The notes: generated by a model not told the origin, from the letters alone. Positions 7,431-16,277 are shown, numbered from the stretch's first letter. The stretch is DNA of 43,634 nucleotides from Pseudoalteromonas fuliginea (GCF_000690055.1 NZ_JJNZ01000068.1:1-43634); one strand, 5' to 3'. Numbers and translations: made by a program.

Positions 7431-7461
7431 AATCGGCACAACTGAACGGTGATTGCATAGT

Positions 7462-8079
7462 ATGGACTTTTTAACACAAACCTTAAGTGGTTTTACAGCG
7501 ATGTCGCATTGGGAATACATAGCGGTGGGGTTGTCGATGGCGTACTTATTATTGGCAATAAAAGAAAGCTTATGGTGTTGGCCTGCAGCATTTTTTAGCA
7601 CACTCATTTATACAATAATGTACTGGAATGGTGCATTATTAATGGAGTCATTACTTAATTTTTATTATATGTATATGGCTGTATTTGGGTGGGTTGTATG
7701 GCGAAAAGGCAAAGCTGAAAATCTAAATATTACGTCTTGGTCGATGAACCGTCATGCTGTTTTAATCAGTTTAACAACCGTAGCTGCAATAGTTATTGGT
7801 TACGTTATGCAAAACTATACTCATGCCGACTTTGCTTATCTTGATAGCTTTACAACATGTTTTGCAGTAGTAACTACTTACTTAGTTGCTAAAAAAGTCC
7901 TCGAAAACTGGCTGTACTGGATTGTAATAGATGCCGCTTCTATGTATCTATACTACGAAAAAGGCTATTACCCAACGCTAGCACTCTTTATATTTTATAC
8001 CATTATGGCAGCGTGGGGCTTCAAAACCTGGTACGAAGAGTACGAACAAAGCCAAGCTAAGCCTTTAGCGCAGCTTTAA
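7462..8079 (+). CDS. pnuC: PnuC-family vitamin/nucleoside transporter
   Basis: A 205-residue inner-membrane protein with about seven hydrophobic helices. The conserved core around WCWPAAFFSTLIYTIMYW and LLNFYYMYMAVFGWVVW is that of PnuC transporters, which move nicotinamide riboside, or thiamine in the PnuT subgroup, by facilitated diffusion coupled to cytoplasmic phosphorylation. A kinase gene starts 3 bases after its stop, fitting such trapping. The ATG at 7462 is preferred to an in-frame TTG at 7453; the Shine-Dalgarno is weak. The YkoF-like neighbour favours thiamine (PnuT) over nicotinamide riboside, but this is not proven. Confidence 0.85.
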   Translation: MDFLTQTLSGFTAMSHWEYIAVGLSMAYLLLAIKESLWCWPAAFFSTLIYTIMYWNGALLMESLLNFYYMYMAVFGWVVWRKGKAENLNITSWSMNRHAVLISLTTVAAIVIGYVMQNYTHADFAYLDSFTTCFAVVTTYLVAKKVLENWLYWIVIDAASMYLYYEKGYYPTLALFIFYTIMAAWGFKTWYEEYEQSQAKPLAQL

Positions 8080-8082
8080 TTA

Positions 8083-8889
8083 ATGATTGAGTATAATCAG
8101 TTAGTAAAAATGTGTAGTGCGTTTATAGAGCCTAAAAGCATTGTTTCAAGCGAGCGATTGCTGAATGGCTTTAGCAACGATAATTTTTTAATACGTACCG
8201 AGCAACAAGGGTATTTGTTAAAGTGTTATAAAAGCCGTTGGCCAAGTGACGGCCTTGAAGCGCAGCGCTTTTTAAGTGACTTGGATATATGCCCTGCGCC
8301 TATTTGGCTCGATAAAAAGAATAGTCGTGCGGTATTTGATTATATTGAGGGTGAAACCGCACAGTCAGATATAACGCTCAGCTTAGTTAATAAATTAGCC
8401 CAAGTACACAGTTACAGCGCAACGACTACACCAATGGATATAGCCAAAGAGCTGCACCTTTATCAAAATACGGATGTATATACGTTATACAAATCACAAA
8501 TAGAGCGGGCACTAAAAGCAGTTACAGCGATGCCATTTAATGCGGGCTTTTGTCATAACGATTTAGTAAGAGACAACATTGTTGTAAATGCTTCGGGTAT
8601 GTATTTAATTGATTTTGAGTACGGACAAACTAACGATGTGTATTTTGATTTAGCCGCGCTGTGCGTGAGCTTTAATTTGGATGGGCAAAGTGAAGGTGAG
8701 TTATTAGATAATTATAGTAAGTACAGTAGAGCCGGTGTAAGCTTTTTTAAATCAGTAAATAAACTTGATTTTTTTAAGCTGTTTTTTTTAATATTGAGTA
8801 TAGGGTGGTATGAGCAGCGCGACATAACTAATCACTTAATTGAATTACGCGCGCAACTAAATAAACTCACTTTATCTATGAGTTTTTAA
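8083..8889 (+). CDS. APH-fold small-molecule kinase (thiamine/choline kinase-like)
   Basis: A 268-residue aminoglycoside-phosphotransferase-fold kinase. LLNGFSNDNFLI forms the glycine/asparagine-rich N-lobe loop. CHNDLVRDNIV holds the catalytic Asp160 and the metal ligand Asn165, and LIDFEYG holds the DFE metal-binding Asp178. YFDLAAL follows as in choline, ethanolamine and ThiK-type thiamine kinases. It overlaps nothing upstream, starts 3 bases after pnuC and probably phosphorylates the imported substrate. Thiamine kinase is the best guess from context; choline kinase is an alternative. Confidence 0.8.
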   Translation: MIEYNQLVKMCSAFIEPKSIVSSERLLNGFSNDNFLIRTEQQGYLLKCYKSRWPSDGLEAQRFLSDLDICPAPIWLDKKNSRAVFDYIEGETAQSDITLSLVNKLAQVHSYSATTTPMDIAKELHLYQNTDVYTLYKSQIERALKAVTAMPFNAGFCHNDLVRDNIVVNASGMYLIDFEYGQTNDVYFDLAALCVSFNLDGQSEGELLDNYSKYSRAGVSFFKSVNKLDFFKLFFLILSIGWYEQRDITNHLIELRAQLNKLTLSMSF

Positions 8890-9068
8890 AGACCACCAAA
8901 ACGTGCAGCTAGTTCTTTATATTTTTTTACTTCATCAGCATCAAATTGCGGTTCGCCATTTTCATCCTGCGATTTCGCAATTAGTAAACTTTCACGAGTA
9001 AGGCGTTTAACACGCTCTACTTTTACACCTAAAAACTCAGCAACTTGCTCAGTAGACATCAAACTCAT
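8886..9068 (-). CDS. Small helix-turn-helix (excisionase/MerR-like) DNA-binding protein
   Basis: A 60-residue protein. STEQVAEFLGVKVERVKRLTRE is a MerR/excisionase-type winged helix-turn-helix N-terminus, and PQFDADEVKKYKELAARF is the wing and recognition-helix partner seen in HTH_17-type proteins. The ATG at 9068 has a strong GAGGAA site 7 bases upstream; a GTG six bases earlier is a weaker option. It converges on the kinase gene, with 4 bases of overlap between the 3' ends. No integrase or phage gene is nearby, so it is probably a stand-alone regulator. Its targets are unknown. Confidence 0.75.
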   Translation of the reverse strand: MSLMSTEQVAEFLGVKVERVKRLTRESLLIAKSQDENGEPQFDADEVKKYKELAARFGGL

Positions 9069-9239
9069 AATCACTTCCTCTTTTAAATCAAATCACATAG
9101 TCACTATAATAGTTAAAATGTTGCTAAACAGTTACTTTTTTTTATCTAATATTGATAAAAAGCGTGTTTTTAACTAATTGTGAAGTGTTTTATTCTAAAT
9201 CGCTTAATTAATAGGCATCTAAACGCATGGTGCTGGCAA

Positions 9240-9268
9240 TTAACGACGGATATCTTTATCATTATAGA
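9240..9268 (+). promoter_or_regulatory. Candidate promoter of tRNA-Arg
   Basis: TTAACG (9240-9245), a 17-base spacer and TATAGA (9263-9268), followed by a GC-containing discriminator (CGCC). This would place the RNA start about 40 bases before the tRNA. The -35 box is a weak match. Confidence 0.4.
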
Positions 9269-9313
9269 CGCCAAAGCATTGATATCGCGAGTTAGTGCTG
9301 CGGCAACAAATGT

Positions 9314-9388
9314 GCTCTCGTGGTGAAATGGATATCACGTGGCCCTCCGGAGGCTGAGTTGTAGGTTCGATCCCTACCGAGAGCGCCA
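9314..9388 (+). tRNA. tRNA-Arg (anticodon CCG)
   Basis: Complete cloverleaf of 75 bases with encoded CCA. The acceptor stem is GCTCTCG / CGAGAGC. The D arm is GTGA / TCAC. The anticodon stem TGGCC / GGCTG has two wobble pairs and the loop CTCCGGA gives anticodon CCG, which reads CGG. The T arm is GTAGG-TTCGATC-CCTAC. No intrinsic terminator is obvious directly after it, and no att-site duplication or integrase is visible nearby. Confidence 0.95.
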
Positions 9389-9751
9389 TTTGCTTTATAT
9401 GTTTATGCCCTAAATTATTTCAGTACTTTTGCATAATCAAACTCTTTTCAATATCTAAAATTGGTTAACGATACTAGATAACATTGATTGAACTTCATTT
9501 TTATAAAAATAGTGTTCTTATTAATTACACTTAAACTTGAATGAAAATAAACTTTTAGTATCTCAGTTCAAAACCCTTTAGCGTTCCCCATTAAATTAAA
9601 AATAACGCAAAATTAAATGAGATATTATTTAATAATATAAATTACTACTTTTTAGTGAATTATAACTACTAAAGTACGAATGAATGGACTTTAAGTATTA
9701 AACAATGCTATTTAAGGTACATATTCATTAATTGTAGAAATAGCCGCTTTT
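9389..9751. other. AT-rich intergenic region
   Basis: This is a 363-base gap between tRNA-Arg and the HD-GYP gene. I see no open reading frame, no convincing hairpin and no match to the repeat elements elsewhere in the window. It is very AT-rich between about 9590 and 9690, which may be upstream promoter DNA for the HD-GYP gene. Confidence 0.5.
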
Positions 9752-10966
9752 ATGCTAATAACTTTACCTATCCCTGAGCTAATACCTGGCATGTATGTCG
9801 ACAGTGTTACTAAGCAACATGAAGGGATTAATAGTATAAAAATTAAGACTAGCGGGTTAGTCAGAGACAAATCTATAATTAAGCGTTTAATTGCAGAAGG
9901 GGTTCTTGAACTTCTTATTGATTTCGCTAAGAGTGAAGTCGCAATCCCCGCCAAATATAAGCCACAAAATAAACCTAAAACATCGAGCAGCCAACAAAAA
10001 CGAGTTAAGGCCAAATCTGCAATAACGGTACAGCAAGAATTTGCTAAAGCGAGTGTAAGCTACGATCAACATAACCGTAAAATACAATCTTTATATAGCG
10101 ATTTAATAGCCGGTTTAACTCTTAACGTAAAAGTACTTGATGAAATAGCAAATGAAATCGTTGCTTCAGTATTTCGTAATGCAAATGCGATGACAATCCT
10201 TACTCGAATTAAAGATAAGCATAGCTATAATTGGCGTCATATGATCAACTGCGCCATTTTTACGAGTGTATTTGCTAAATACCTAGGTTACAAAGAAGCG
10301 CTTGTGCAGGAGCTTGCTATGGGCGCACTACTGCATGATTTAGGGCAATCTAAACTACCGCAAGGCATACTATCAAAACCAGGCAAGGTTACTAATAACG
10401 AAATGGCGAGTATTAAAAAACATGTTGCTTTAGGGCTGGGTCTGGTCAAAGGTGAAAAGAGTATTTCGCCACTTATGTTAGATATGATAGTCAATCACCA
10501 TGAACGATTAGATGGTTCAGGTTATCCCCGCGGCATTGCTGCAGAAAAAATAAGCCGTCCCGCACGGATAATGGCAATTGTAGATGTATATGATGCGATG
10601 ACAGCAGACAGGCCTCATCAAGATGGCGAAGAACCTATTAATGCACTGCGTTACTTATTGGCTAACAAGCAAATGTTTGACGCTGAATTAGTGCAGCGTT
10701 TTATAAAGTGCTTGGGCGTGCATCCCGTAGGGACTATTGTGAAGCTAACTAATGAACGCCTAGCGTTAGTATTGGAGGGGAATAACTTGAATCCGATAAA
10801 GCCAAAAATTAAGTTATTTTTTAATGCTAAACATGGGCATCATGTAACTGCTAAAGATATTGATTTAAGTGACAGTAACCAAGAGCTTAAAATTTTAGCG
10901 AGTGTTAAACCACTAGACTATAAAATTAATTTGTCTCGTTTACTAAAAGAGCATCTGCTTGCGTAG
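9752..10966 (+). CDS. HD-GYP cyclic-di-GMP phosphodiesterase with DUF3391
   Basis: A 404-residue cytoplasmic protein. Residues 1-100 are a DUF3391 domain (IPELIPGMYVDSV), followed by an HD-GYP domain (about 140-330) that hydrolyses c-di-GMP to pGpG or GMP. Metal-binding text includes HDLGQSKLP (H195, D196) and NHHERLDGSGYPRG (248-261, with the GYP triplet). The normally conserved Lys of HDxGK is Gln here. A C-terminal extension of about 70 residues follows. The ATG at 9752 has a poor Shine-Dalgarno. The gene stands alone on this strand, and its 3' end overlaps the convergent membrane-protein gene by 41 bases. Confidence 0.93.
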   Translation: MLITLPIPELIPGMYVDSVTKQHEGINSIKIKTSGLVRDKSIIKRLIAEGVLELLIDFAKSEVAIPAKYKPQNKPKTSSSQQKRVKAKSAITVQQEFAKASVSYDQHNRKIQSLYSDLIAGLTLNVKVLDEIANEIVASVFRNANAMTILTRIKDKHSYNWRHMINCAIFTSVFAKYLGYKEALVQELAMGALLHDLGQSKLPQGILSKPGKVTNNEMASIKKHVALGLGLVKGEKSISPLMLDMIVNHHERLDGSGYPRGIAAEKISRPARIMAIVDVYDAMTADRPHQDGEEPINALRYLLANKQMFDAELVQRFIKCLGVHPVGTIVKLTNERLALVLEGNNLNPIKPKIKLFFNAKHGHHVTAKDIDLSDSNQELKILASVKPLDYKINLSRLLKEHLLA

Positions 10967-11249
10967 TGTTTGTACACTTTCGTTGATTGCTTTTCTTAGC
11001 TGAAATAAATGCCCCTAAAAAACAACTTCCCATCAGTGTTAGCCACAATAAAGTGCCTAGCTCTACATGCAGTGCTAAACAACAAAATGCGAGCGAAATT
11101 AGTGCGCTTAGCATAGCACCAAGCCAATAGTGATTTACTGGATTGTCGCATTGTCCTGCTTGCGTACATGCGCAGTAATTTGCTTTATAAAAACAAAATA
11201 CACTCGCACCACAAAAAATAAGCCCAGCTACAATAAGTGAAATGATCAC
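10926..11249 (-). CDS. Hypothetical small membrane protein
   Basis: A 107-residue protein I do not recognise. It has three hydrophobic spans (about 2-22, 43-61 and 66-86) and a cysteine cluster between the first two (YCACTQAGQCDNP), which could bind metal or form disulfides. The tail is hydrophilic. Translation would begin at GTG 11249, with AAGGA about 10 bases upstream; no ATG is available near the N-terminus. The 3' 41 bases overlap the HD-GYP gene on the opposite strand. Confidence 0.6.
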   Translation of the reverse strand: MIISLIVAGLIFCGASVFCFYKANYCACTQAGQCDNPVNHYWLGAMLSALISLAFCCLALHVELGTLLWLTLMGSCFLGAFISAKKSNQRKCTNTTQADALLVNETN

Positions 11250-11355
11250 AGTTTTATTTCCTTTGTGATTTTGTAGTGAGTGTAAATTGCTAATTACTTT
11301 AAGTCAATCTAAATGATAACCAATTACATTTAGAGTATATGCTCTAATAGCACAG

Positions 11356-11372
11356 ATCTAGTCCGATGAGTT
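11356..11372 (+). promoter_or_regulatory. FadR-like operator upstream of the fadL-type gene
   Basis: ATCTAGTCCGATGAGTT agrees with the E. coli FadR consensus AnCTGGTCnGACnnGTT at 12 of the 14 defined positions by my count; the mismatches are A for G at position 5 and T for C at position 12. It lies about 160 bases before the porin start. FadR represses fatty-acid uptake genes until long-chain acyl-CoA releases it. Whether this genome encodes FadR cannot be seen here. Confidence 0.45.
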
Positions 11373-11533
11373 TTAATTAGTTGTTAAAATGTCGTTAAAA
11401 ACCATGTTTTTCATAGTATTTTGACGTATTCATAGAGTCTTTTATAAAAAAATCAGGTAGTGTAGCCGGGTTTGAAATCCTAATAACAACACACATAGCT
11501 ATCCAAACAGTTAGTTTGGTTAAGGACACAACA

Positions 11534-12802
11534 ATGAAATTTACTAAAACTCTTATTGCAGCTTCGCTTGCATTTGTTTCTGCAGACAGTTTTGCAGCTG
11601 CATTTCAACTAGCAGAACAAAATGCATCAGGTTTAGGCCGTGCATATGCTGGTGAAGCTTCTATTGCAGACGACGCATCTGTTGTTGCACGTAACCCAGC
11701 ACTAATGACTTTATTTAAAGACAAGCAACTAAGTGTTGCTGCTATTGGCGTTATTCCTGATGTAAGTCTTGAAGGTGAAAGTACTAATAACGGTATTGAC
11801 CCAAGCGCATTAGATGATGACAGCATTGCTCCTAGCGCCGTTGTTCCTGCAATTTATTTTACTATGCCTTATAACGACAAAGTATCAGTTGGTTTTGGTG
11901 CTTTTTCTAACTTTGGTTTATCTACTGAGTTTAAAAATGACTACGTAGCAGGGCAAATTGCAGGTGAAACAGAAATATTTACTGTTAATCTTAATGCAAG
12001 CGTTGCTTATAAAGTATCTGAACAATTTAGCTTTGGTATAGGCCTAAATGCTATTTATGCTGATGCAACAGTTATTCGTAAAGTTGGCGCAAATGCAAGT
12101 GGCTTTGACTTTGGTACTGATGCAGTAAATCTTCAAGGTGATGATACTGGTTTTGGTTTAAACGTAGGTTTAATGTATCAATTAGATGAAAACAGCCGTT
12201 TTGGTTTTAACTACAGAACAGAAACTGATATCACGTTTGATGGTGATTTTTCTAATGGGCTACCTGCAGCCGCTGGCGGCACACAAGGCACAGTGCTTCC
12301 TGGTTCTGTAGAAATCACTTTACCAGCTATTGCTGAGTTTTCTGGTTCGCATCAGTTAGACGAAAAATTAGGGCTGCACTACAGTGTATTATGGACTGGG
12401 TGGAGTAGCTTTGAGTCTTTAGAAGCGCAAGTAACAGCACCAACGGGTAACAAGTTTACCGCGTTTGAAAAGAACGAGAGTTTTAGCGATTCATTCCGCT
12501 ACTCAGTCGGTGCAGATTACCAGTTAAACGAAGATTTATTACTACGTGCCGGTGTTGCATTTGATGAGTCTCCTGTATCACAAACACATCTATCAATTTC
12601 GATTCCTGATACAGACCGTTTCTGGTTCTCGTTTGGTGGTAACTACACTATCGATCAAAACTCTAATGTTGATCTTGGTGTAAGTATTATCCGTGGTAAA
12701 ACACAAACGTTTACAGAAGCTGATGACTCAGGCAGCCAGTGGGGCTTCGAATCTAAAGGCCACGCAGTACTAATTGGTGCTCAGTATAACTACAAATTTT
12801 AA
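11534..12802 (+). CDS. fadL: FadL-family outer membrane long-chain fatty acid porin
   Basis: A 422-residue outer membrane beta-barrel of the FadL/TodX family, which passes long-chain fatty acids and other hydrophobic molecules across the outer membrane. It has a signal peptide ending in ADSFA. The mature N-terminus AFQLAEQNASGLGRAYAG forms the plug, with the NPA motif (ARNPALM, about residues 54-56). The C-terminus NYKF ends in an aromatic residue, as Bam signals do. ATG 11534 has a TAAGGA site 7 bases upstream; an in-frame TTG 18 bases earlier is rejected. It is monocistronic, with its own terminator. Substrate range is unknown. Confidence 0.92.
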   Translation: MKFTKTLIAASLAFVSADSFAAAFQLAEQNASGLGRAYAGEASIADDASVVARNPALMTLFKDKQLSVAAIGVIPDVSLEGESTNNGIDPSALDDDSIAPSAVVPAIYFTMPYNDKVSVGFGAFSNFGLSTEFKNDYVAGQIAGETEIFTVNLNASVAYKVSEQFSFGIGLNAIYADATVIRKVGANASGFDFGTDAVNLQGDDTGFGLNVGLMYQLDENSRFGFNYRTETDITFDGDFSNGLPAAAGGTQGTVLPGSVEITLPAIAEFSGSHQLDEKLGLHYSVLWTGWSSFESLEAQVTAPTGNKFTAFEKNESFSDSFRYSVGADYQLNEDLLLRAGVAFDESPVSQTHLSISIPDTDRFWFSFGGNYTIDQNSNVDLGVSIIRGKTQTFTEADDSGSQWGFESKGHAVLIGAQYNYKF

Positions 12803-12835
12803 TGTAGGAGTGTCTTGTGGTTAATCACAGGGCAC

Positions 12836-12875
12836 AAAAAAGCCGCTCACTTTATTAAAGTGAGCGGCTTTTTTA
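12836..12875. terminator. Bidirectional terminator between fadL and valS
   Basis: A long perfect inverted repeat (GCCGCTCACTTTA against TAAAGTGAGCGGC) is flanked by A6 on the left and T6 on the right. It can serve fadL on the plus strand and valS on the minus strand. Confidence 0.92.
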
Positions 12876-12914
12876 ATGCCTATTAAATAGTGTTAATAGG
12901 CATAATAACTAAAA

Positions 12915-15770
12915 TTATAAGCTTTCTATTTTAGTTTTTTGCTCAAGTAGCTTAGTTTTAGCATCGCTAAACTCAGCCAGTTTTGCATTTTCTTTAGCAA
13001 GTACGGCTTCAGGTGCGTTGTTTACAAACTTTTCGTTAGCGAGTTTGTTTTGCACTTGTGCTAGGCCTTTTTCTGCTTTTTCGAGTTGCTTATTAATACG
13101 CGAAAGCTCGGCTTCTACATCAATTAAGCCGGCCATTGGGATCATGATCTCAAGGTTGCCAACATAAGACGTTGCACATGCTGGTGCGTCGTTTTTGTTT
13201 TCAAGCATTGTAAACTCTTCAATTTTTGCAAGTGATGCTAAAAATGATTTGTTTTCTTCAATGCGGCGCACGTCGTCGCTTGATGCATTAGCAAGTAATA
13301 CGCTAAGTGGTTTACTTGGACTAATATCCATTTCACCACGAATATTACGAATCGCTAAAATGAATTGTTTAACCCATTCTAAATCGTCCATTGCTTTAGC
13401 ATCAACGCTTGCTTCATTATATACAGGGAACGGCTGAACCATAATGCTGGTGTTCTCTGTTTTAAGGCCTGCAAGAGGTGCAACACGCTGCCAAATAGTT
13501 TCAGTGATGTATGGCATCATTGGGTGCATTAAACGCAGTAAGCTTTCAAGTACGGTAATAAGTGTATTACGTGTACCACGTTGCTGCGCTTCATTACCTT
13601 TAAATAATACCGGCTTAGTGAGCTCTAAGTACCAATCACAAAATTGGTTCCAAGTGAATTCGTAAAGCGTGTTAGCAGCTAAGTCAAAGCGGTAGTTATC
13701 TAAATGCTCTGTATAGGTTTTAACAGTAGCTTCATACTGACCTAAAATCCAACGATCAGCTAATGAAAGCTCCGTTTGAGCACCGTTTGCAAAACCACAG
13801 TCTTGCTCTTCTGTGTTCATTAATACGTAACGGCTCGCGTTCCATAATTTGTTACAGAAGTTACGGTAACCTTCAAGGCGGTTCATATCCCAGTTAATAT
13901 CACGACCAGTAGATGCCATTGCAGCAAGTGTAAAGCGAAGGGCGTCGGTGCCGTGTGCTTCAATACCGCCTGCAAATACTTTACGCGTATCTTTTTCGAT
14001 TTTAGCGGCAAGTTTTGGCTGCATCATGTTACCAGTACGTTTTTGTACTAGGTTTTCAAGTTCAATGCCGTCAATCATGTCTAATGGGTCAAGTACGTTA
14101 CCTTTTGACTTAGACATTTTATCGCCATTGTCGTCACGTATTAAGCCAGTTACATACACGGTTTTAAACGGAACTTGTGGTTTGCCATTTTCGTCTTTTA
14201 CAAAGTGCAGCGTCATCATAATCATGCGCGCAACCCAGAAGAAAATAATATCAAAACCAGTTACCAACACGTCAGACGGGTGGAAGGTTTTTAAATCATC
14301 GGTATTTTCTGGCCAACCTTGTGTAGAGAACGTCCAAAGCGCTGATGAGAACCACGTATCAAGTACGTCTTCGTCTTGGCTTAGCGTTACGCTGTCTGCA
14401 ATGTTGTTTTCACGGCGTACTTCTGCTTCGTCGCGACCAACAAATACATTGCCTTCACTGTCGTACCAAGCTGGAATACGGTGACCCCACCAAAGCTGGC
14501 GTGAAATACACCAATCTTGTACGTCGTTCATCCACGAGAAGTACATGTTTTCGTATTGCTTAGGTACAAATTGAATGTCGCCGTTCTTAACTGCGTCTTT
14601 TGCAGGTTCAGCTAGTGGTGCAACACGTACATACCATTGGTCGGTAAGTAGTGGCTCAATTACCACACCAGAGCGATCGCCGTAAGGAACCGTTAAACCA
14701 TGGTCTTCAATTTTTTCAAGTAGGCCTAGCTCTTCAAATTCTGCCACAATCGCTTTACGCGCAGCAAAACGATCAAGGCCGTGCAGGCGCTCAGGAATTG
14801 GCGCATCAAACTCAAGCTCTTTACCGTCAAAGGTGTATGTTTCACCTTGGGTAAGAATAGCGGCGTCTTTATCGAAAATGTTGATCATCGGCATTTGATG
14901 ACGCTTGCCCACTTCGTTATCGTTAAAGTCGTGCGCTGGGGTTATTTTTACACAGCCCGTGCCTTTATCTTTATCGGCATGTTCGTCAGCAACAATTTTA
15001 ATACGACGATTAACTATTGGTAATAAAATCTCTTTACCGATTAAATCTGTATAGCGTTCGTCATCTGGATTTACTGCAACACCCGAGTCGCCAAGCATGG
15101 TTTCAGGGCGAGTTGTAGCAACTACTATGTAGTTTTTTCCGTCTTGTGTTGTTACGCCATCAGCCAGTGGGTAACGTAAGTTCCACATGTGGCCTTGCTT
15201 GTCTTTGTTTTCAACTTCAAGATCAGAAATAGCAGTGTGTAATTTAGGATCCCAGTTTACTAGGCGTTTGCCACGGTAAATTAGGTTTTCTTTATGAAGG
15301 CGTACAAACACTTCTTTAACGGCTTCAGATAAACCATCGTCCATTGTAAAGCGTTCACGATCCCAATCAACCGATGCGCCAAGGCGACGAAGCTGCTTAG
15401 TAATAGTGCCGCCCGATTCTTTTTTCCATTCCCAGATTTTATTAATAAAATCTTCACGGCCTAAATCGTGGCGTGTTTTGCCTTCTTCTGCATGCAATTT
15501 ACGCTCAACCAACATTTGCGTTGCAATACCTGCGTGGTCAGTACCTACTTGCCATAATGTGTTGTTACCTTGCATACGTTTAAAACGCGTTAAGGTATCC
15601 ATTATTGTATCTTGGAAGGCGTGGCCCATGTGTAAGCTACCTGTGACATTTGGCGGCGGGATCATAATTGAATATGGTACGCCTTTGCCAGACGGCTTAA
15701 AGTAGCCTTTTTGTTCCCAGTCTTGATATAGAGACTGTTCAATATCTTGCGGATTGTAGGTTTTATCCAT
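12915..15770 (-). CDS. valS: Valyl-tRNA synthetase
   Basis: A 951-residue class Ia synthetase, the same length as E. coli ValS, which charges tRNA-Val and edits Thr. The N-terminus MDKTYNPQDIEQSLYQDW is followed by the HIGH-type signature PPPNVTGSLHMGHAF (HMGH at 47-50). The editing CP1 domain follows (TTRPETMLGD). KMSKSKGNV is the second ATP-binding signature (near residue 550). The anticodon-binding domain and a C-terminal coiled coil that contacts tRNA complete it (last about 65 residues, ELSRINKQLEKAEKGL). It is the last gene of pepA-holC-valS, 60 bases after holC. Confidence 0.98.
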   Translation of the reverse strand: MDKTYNPQDIEQSLYQDWEQKGYFKPSGKGVPYSIMIPPPNVTGSLHMGHAFQDTIMDTLTRFKRMQGNNTLWQVGTDHAGIATQMLVERKLHAEEGKTRHDLGREDFINKIWEWKKESGGTITKQLRRLGASVDWDRERFTMDDGLSEAVKEVFVRLHKENLIYRGKRLVNWDPKLHTAISDLEVENKDKQGHMWNLRYPLADGVTTQDGKNYIVVATTRPETMLGDSGVAVNPDDERYTDLIGKEILLPIVNRRIKIVADEHADKDKGTGCVKITPAHDFNDNEVGKRHQMPMINIFDKDAAILTQGETYTFDGKELEFDAPIPERLHGLDRFAARKAIVAEFEELGLLEKIEDHGLTVPYGDRSGVVIEPLLTDQWYVRVAPLAEPAKDAVKNGDIQFVPKQYENMYFSWMNDVQDWCISRQLWWGHRIPAWYDSEGNVFVGRDEAEVRRENNIADSVTLSQDEDVLDTWFSSALWTFSTQGWPENTDDLKTFHPSDVLVTGFDIIFFWVARMIMMTLHFVKDENGKPQVPFKTVYVTGLIRDDNGDKMSKSKGNVLDPLDMIDGIELENLVQKRTGNMMQPKLAAKIEKDTRKVFAGGIEAHGTDALRFTLAAMASTGRDINWDMNRLEGYRNFCNKLWNASRYVLMNTEEQDCGFANGAQTELSLADRWILGQYEATVKTYTEHLDNYRFDLAANTLYEFTWNQFCDWYLELTKPVLFKGNEAQQRGTRNTLITVLESLLRLMHPMMPYITETIWQRVAPLAGLKTENTSIMVQPFPVYNEASVDAKAMDDLEWVKQFILAIRNIRGEMDISPSKPLSVLLANASSDDVRRIEENKSFLASLAKIEEFTMLENKNDAPACATSYVGNLEIMIPMAGLIDVEAELSRINKQLEKAEKGLAQVQNKLANEKFVNNAPEAVLAKENAKLAEFSDAKTKLLEQKTKIESL

Positions 15771-15830
15771 TACACAGAACCTTAAATAAGTACTTAAATT
15801 AGTTGGTTAGCTATTTAACTAAACGTGTTT

Positions 15831-16277
15831 TTAGTTATTAATATCTTGCGTGGTGAGATTGGCACCGAGTTGGCGCAGCTTTTTAAAGCGCTCGCGAGCA
15901 GCTTGCTTAGCAACGGGTTCTACGGGTACAAAATCAAAAACTTGGTTAAATCGACGAATAAAATCCGGTAAGTTATTAGCCAAATTAATTAAAACTTTAC
16001 GATTACCAACAGGAGGCGTAATACCAATTTCTACAGGTGCGCCGCCTTTAGGGCCTTCACCTTGTAGGTTATGAGGTACAAAACTGTCGGGATCGAATGC
16101 CCAAATTATTTCATCAATGGCACAGGCGGTCTCGTTGTTATCGACACATATAAATACGCGTTGACCGTTTCGATACTGATCGGCTGCAATTTGAGCTGCC
16201 AAAGCAAAATGATCGTCTGGCTTTGCTAACGATTCATCTTGTTGCTTTAGAACGAAAAATTGGGCGTTCATGTTCAT
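15831..16277 (-). CDS. holC: DNA polymerase III chi subunit
   Basis: HolC (about 148 residues) binds psi and single-stranded-DNA-binding protein and links the clamp loader to SSB. FVPHNLQGEGPKGGAPVEI matches the hallmark of E. coli chi, and the C-terminal ARERFKKLRQLGANL matches ARERYKAYRVAGFNL. The start is uncertain: 16277 (MNMNAQFFVL), 16271 (MNAQFFVL) or 16295 are all in frame, and none has a strong Shine-Dalgarno. Homologues favour one of the two inner ATGs. It lies between pepA and valS in the conserved order. Confidence 0.95.
   Translation of the reverse strand: MNMNAQFFVLKQQDESLAKPDDHFALAAQIAADQYRNGQRVFICVDNNETACAIDEIIWAFDPDSFVPHNLQGEGPKGGAPVEIGITPPVGNRKVLINLANNLPDFIRRFNQVFDFVPVEPVAKQAARERFKKLRQLGANLTTQDINN

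Noticed and set aside
9314..9388. tRNA-Arg as an integration site of a genomic island
   Set aside because: No integrase lies nearby and I see no repeat of the tRNA 3' end downstream within the window.
13948..14484. A 178-codon frame antisense to valS
   Set aside because: It lies wholly inside valS, has no recognisable domain or Shine-Dalgarno, and the valS frame is fully conserved; it is a shadow.
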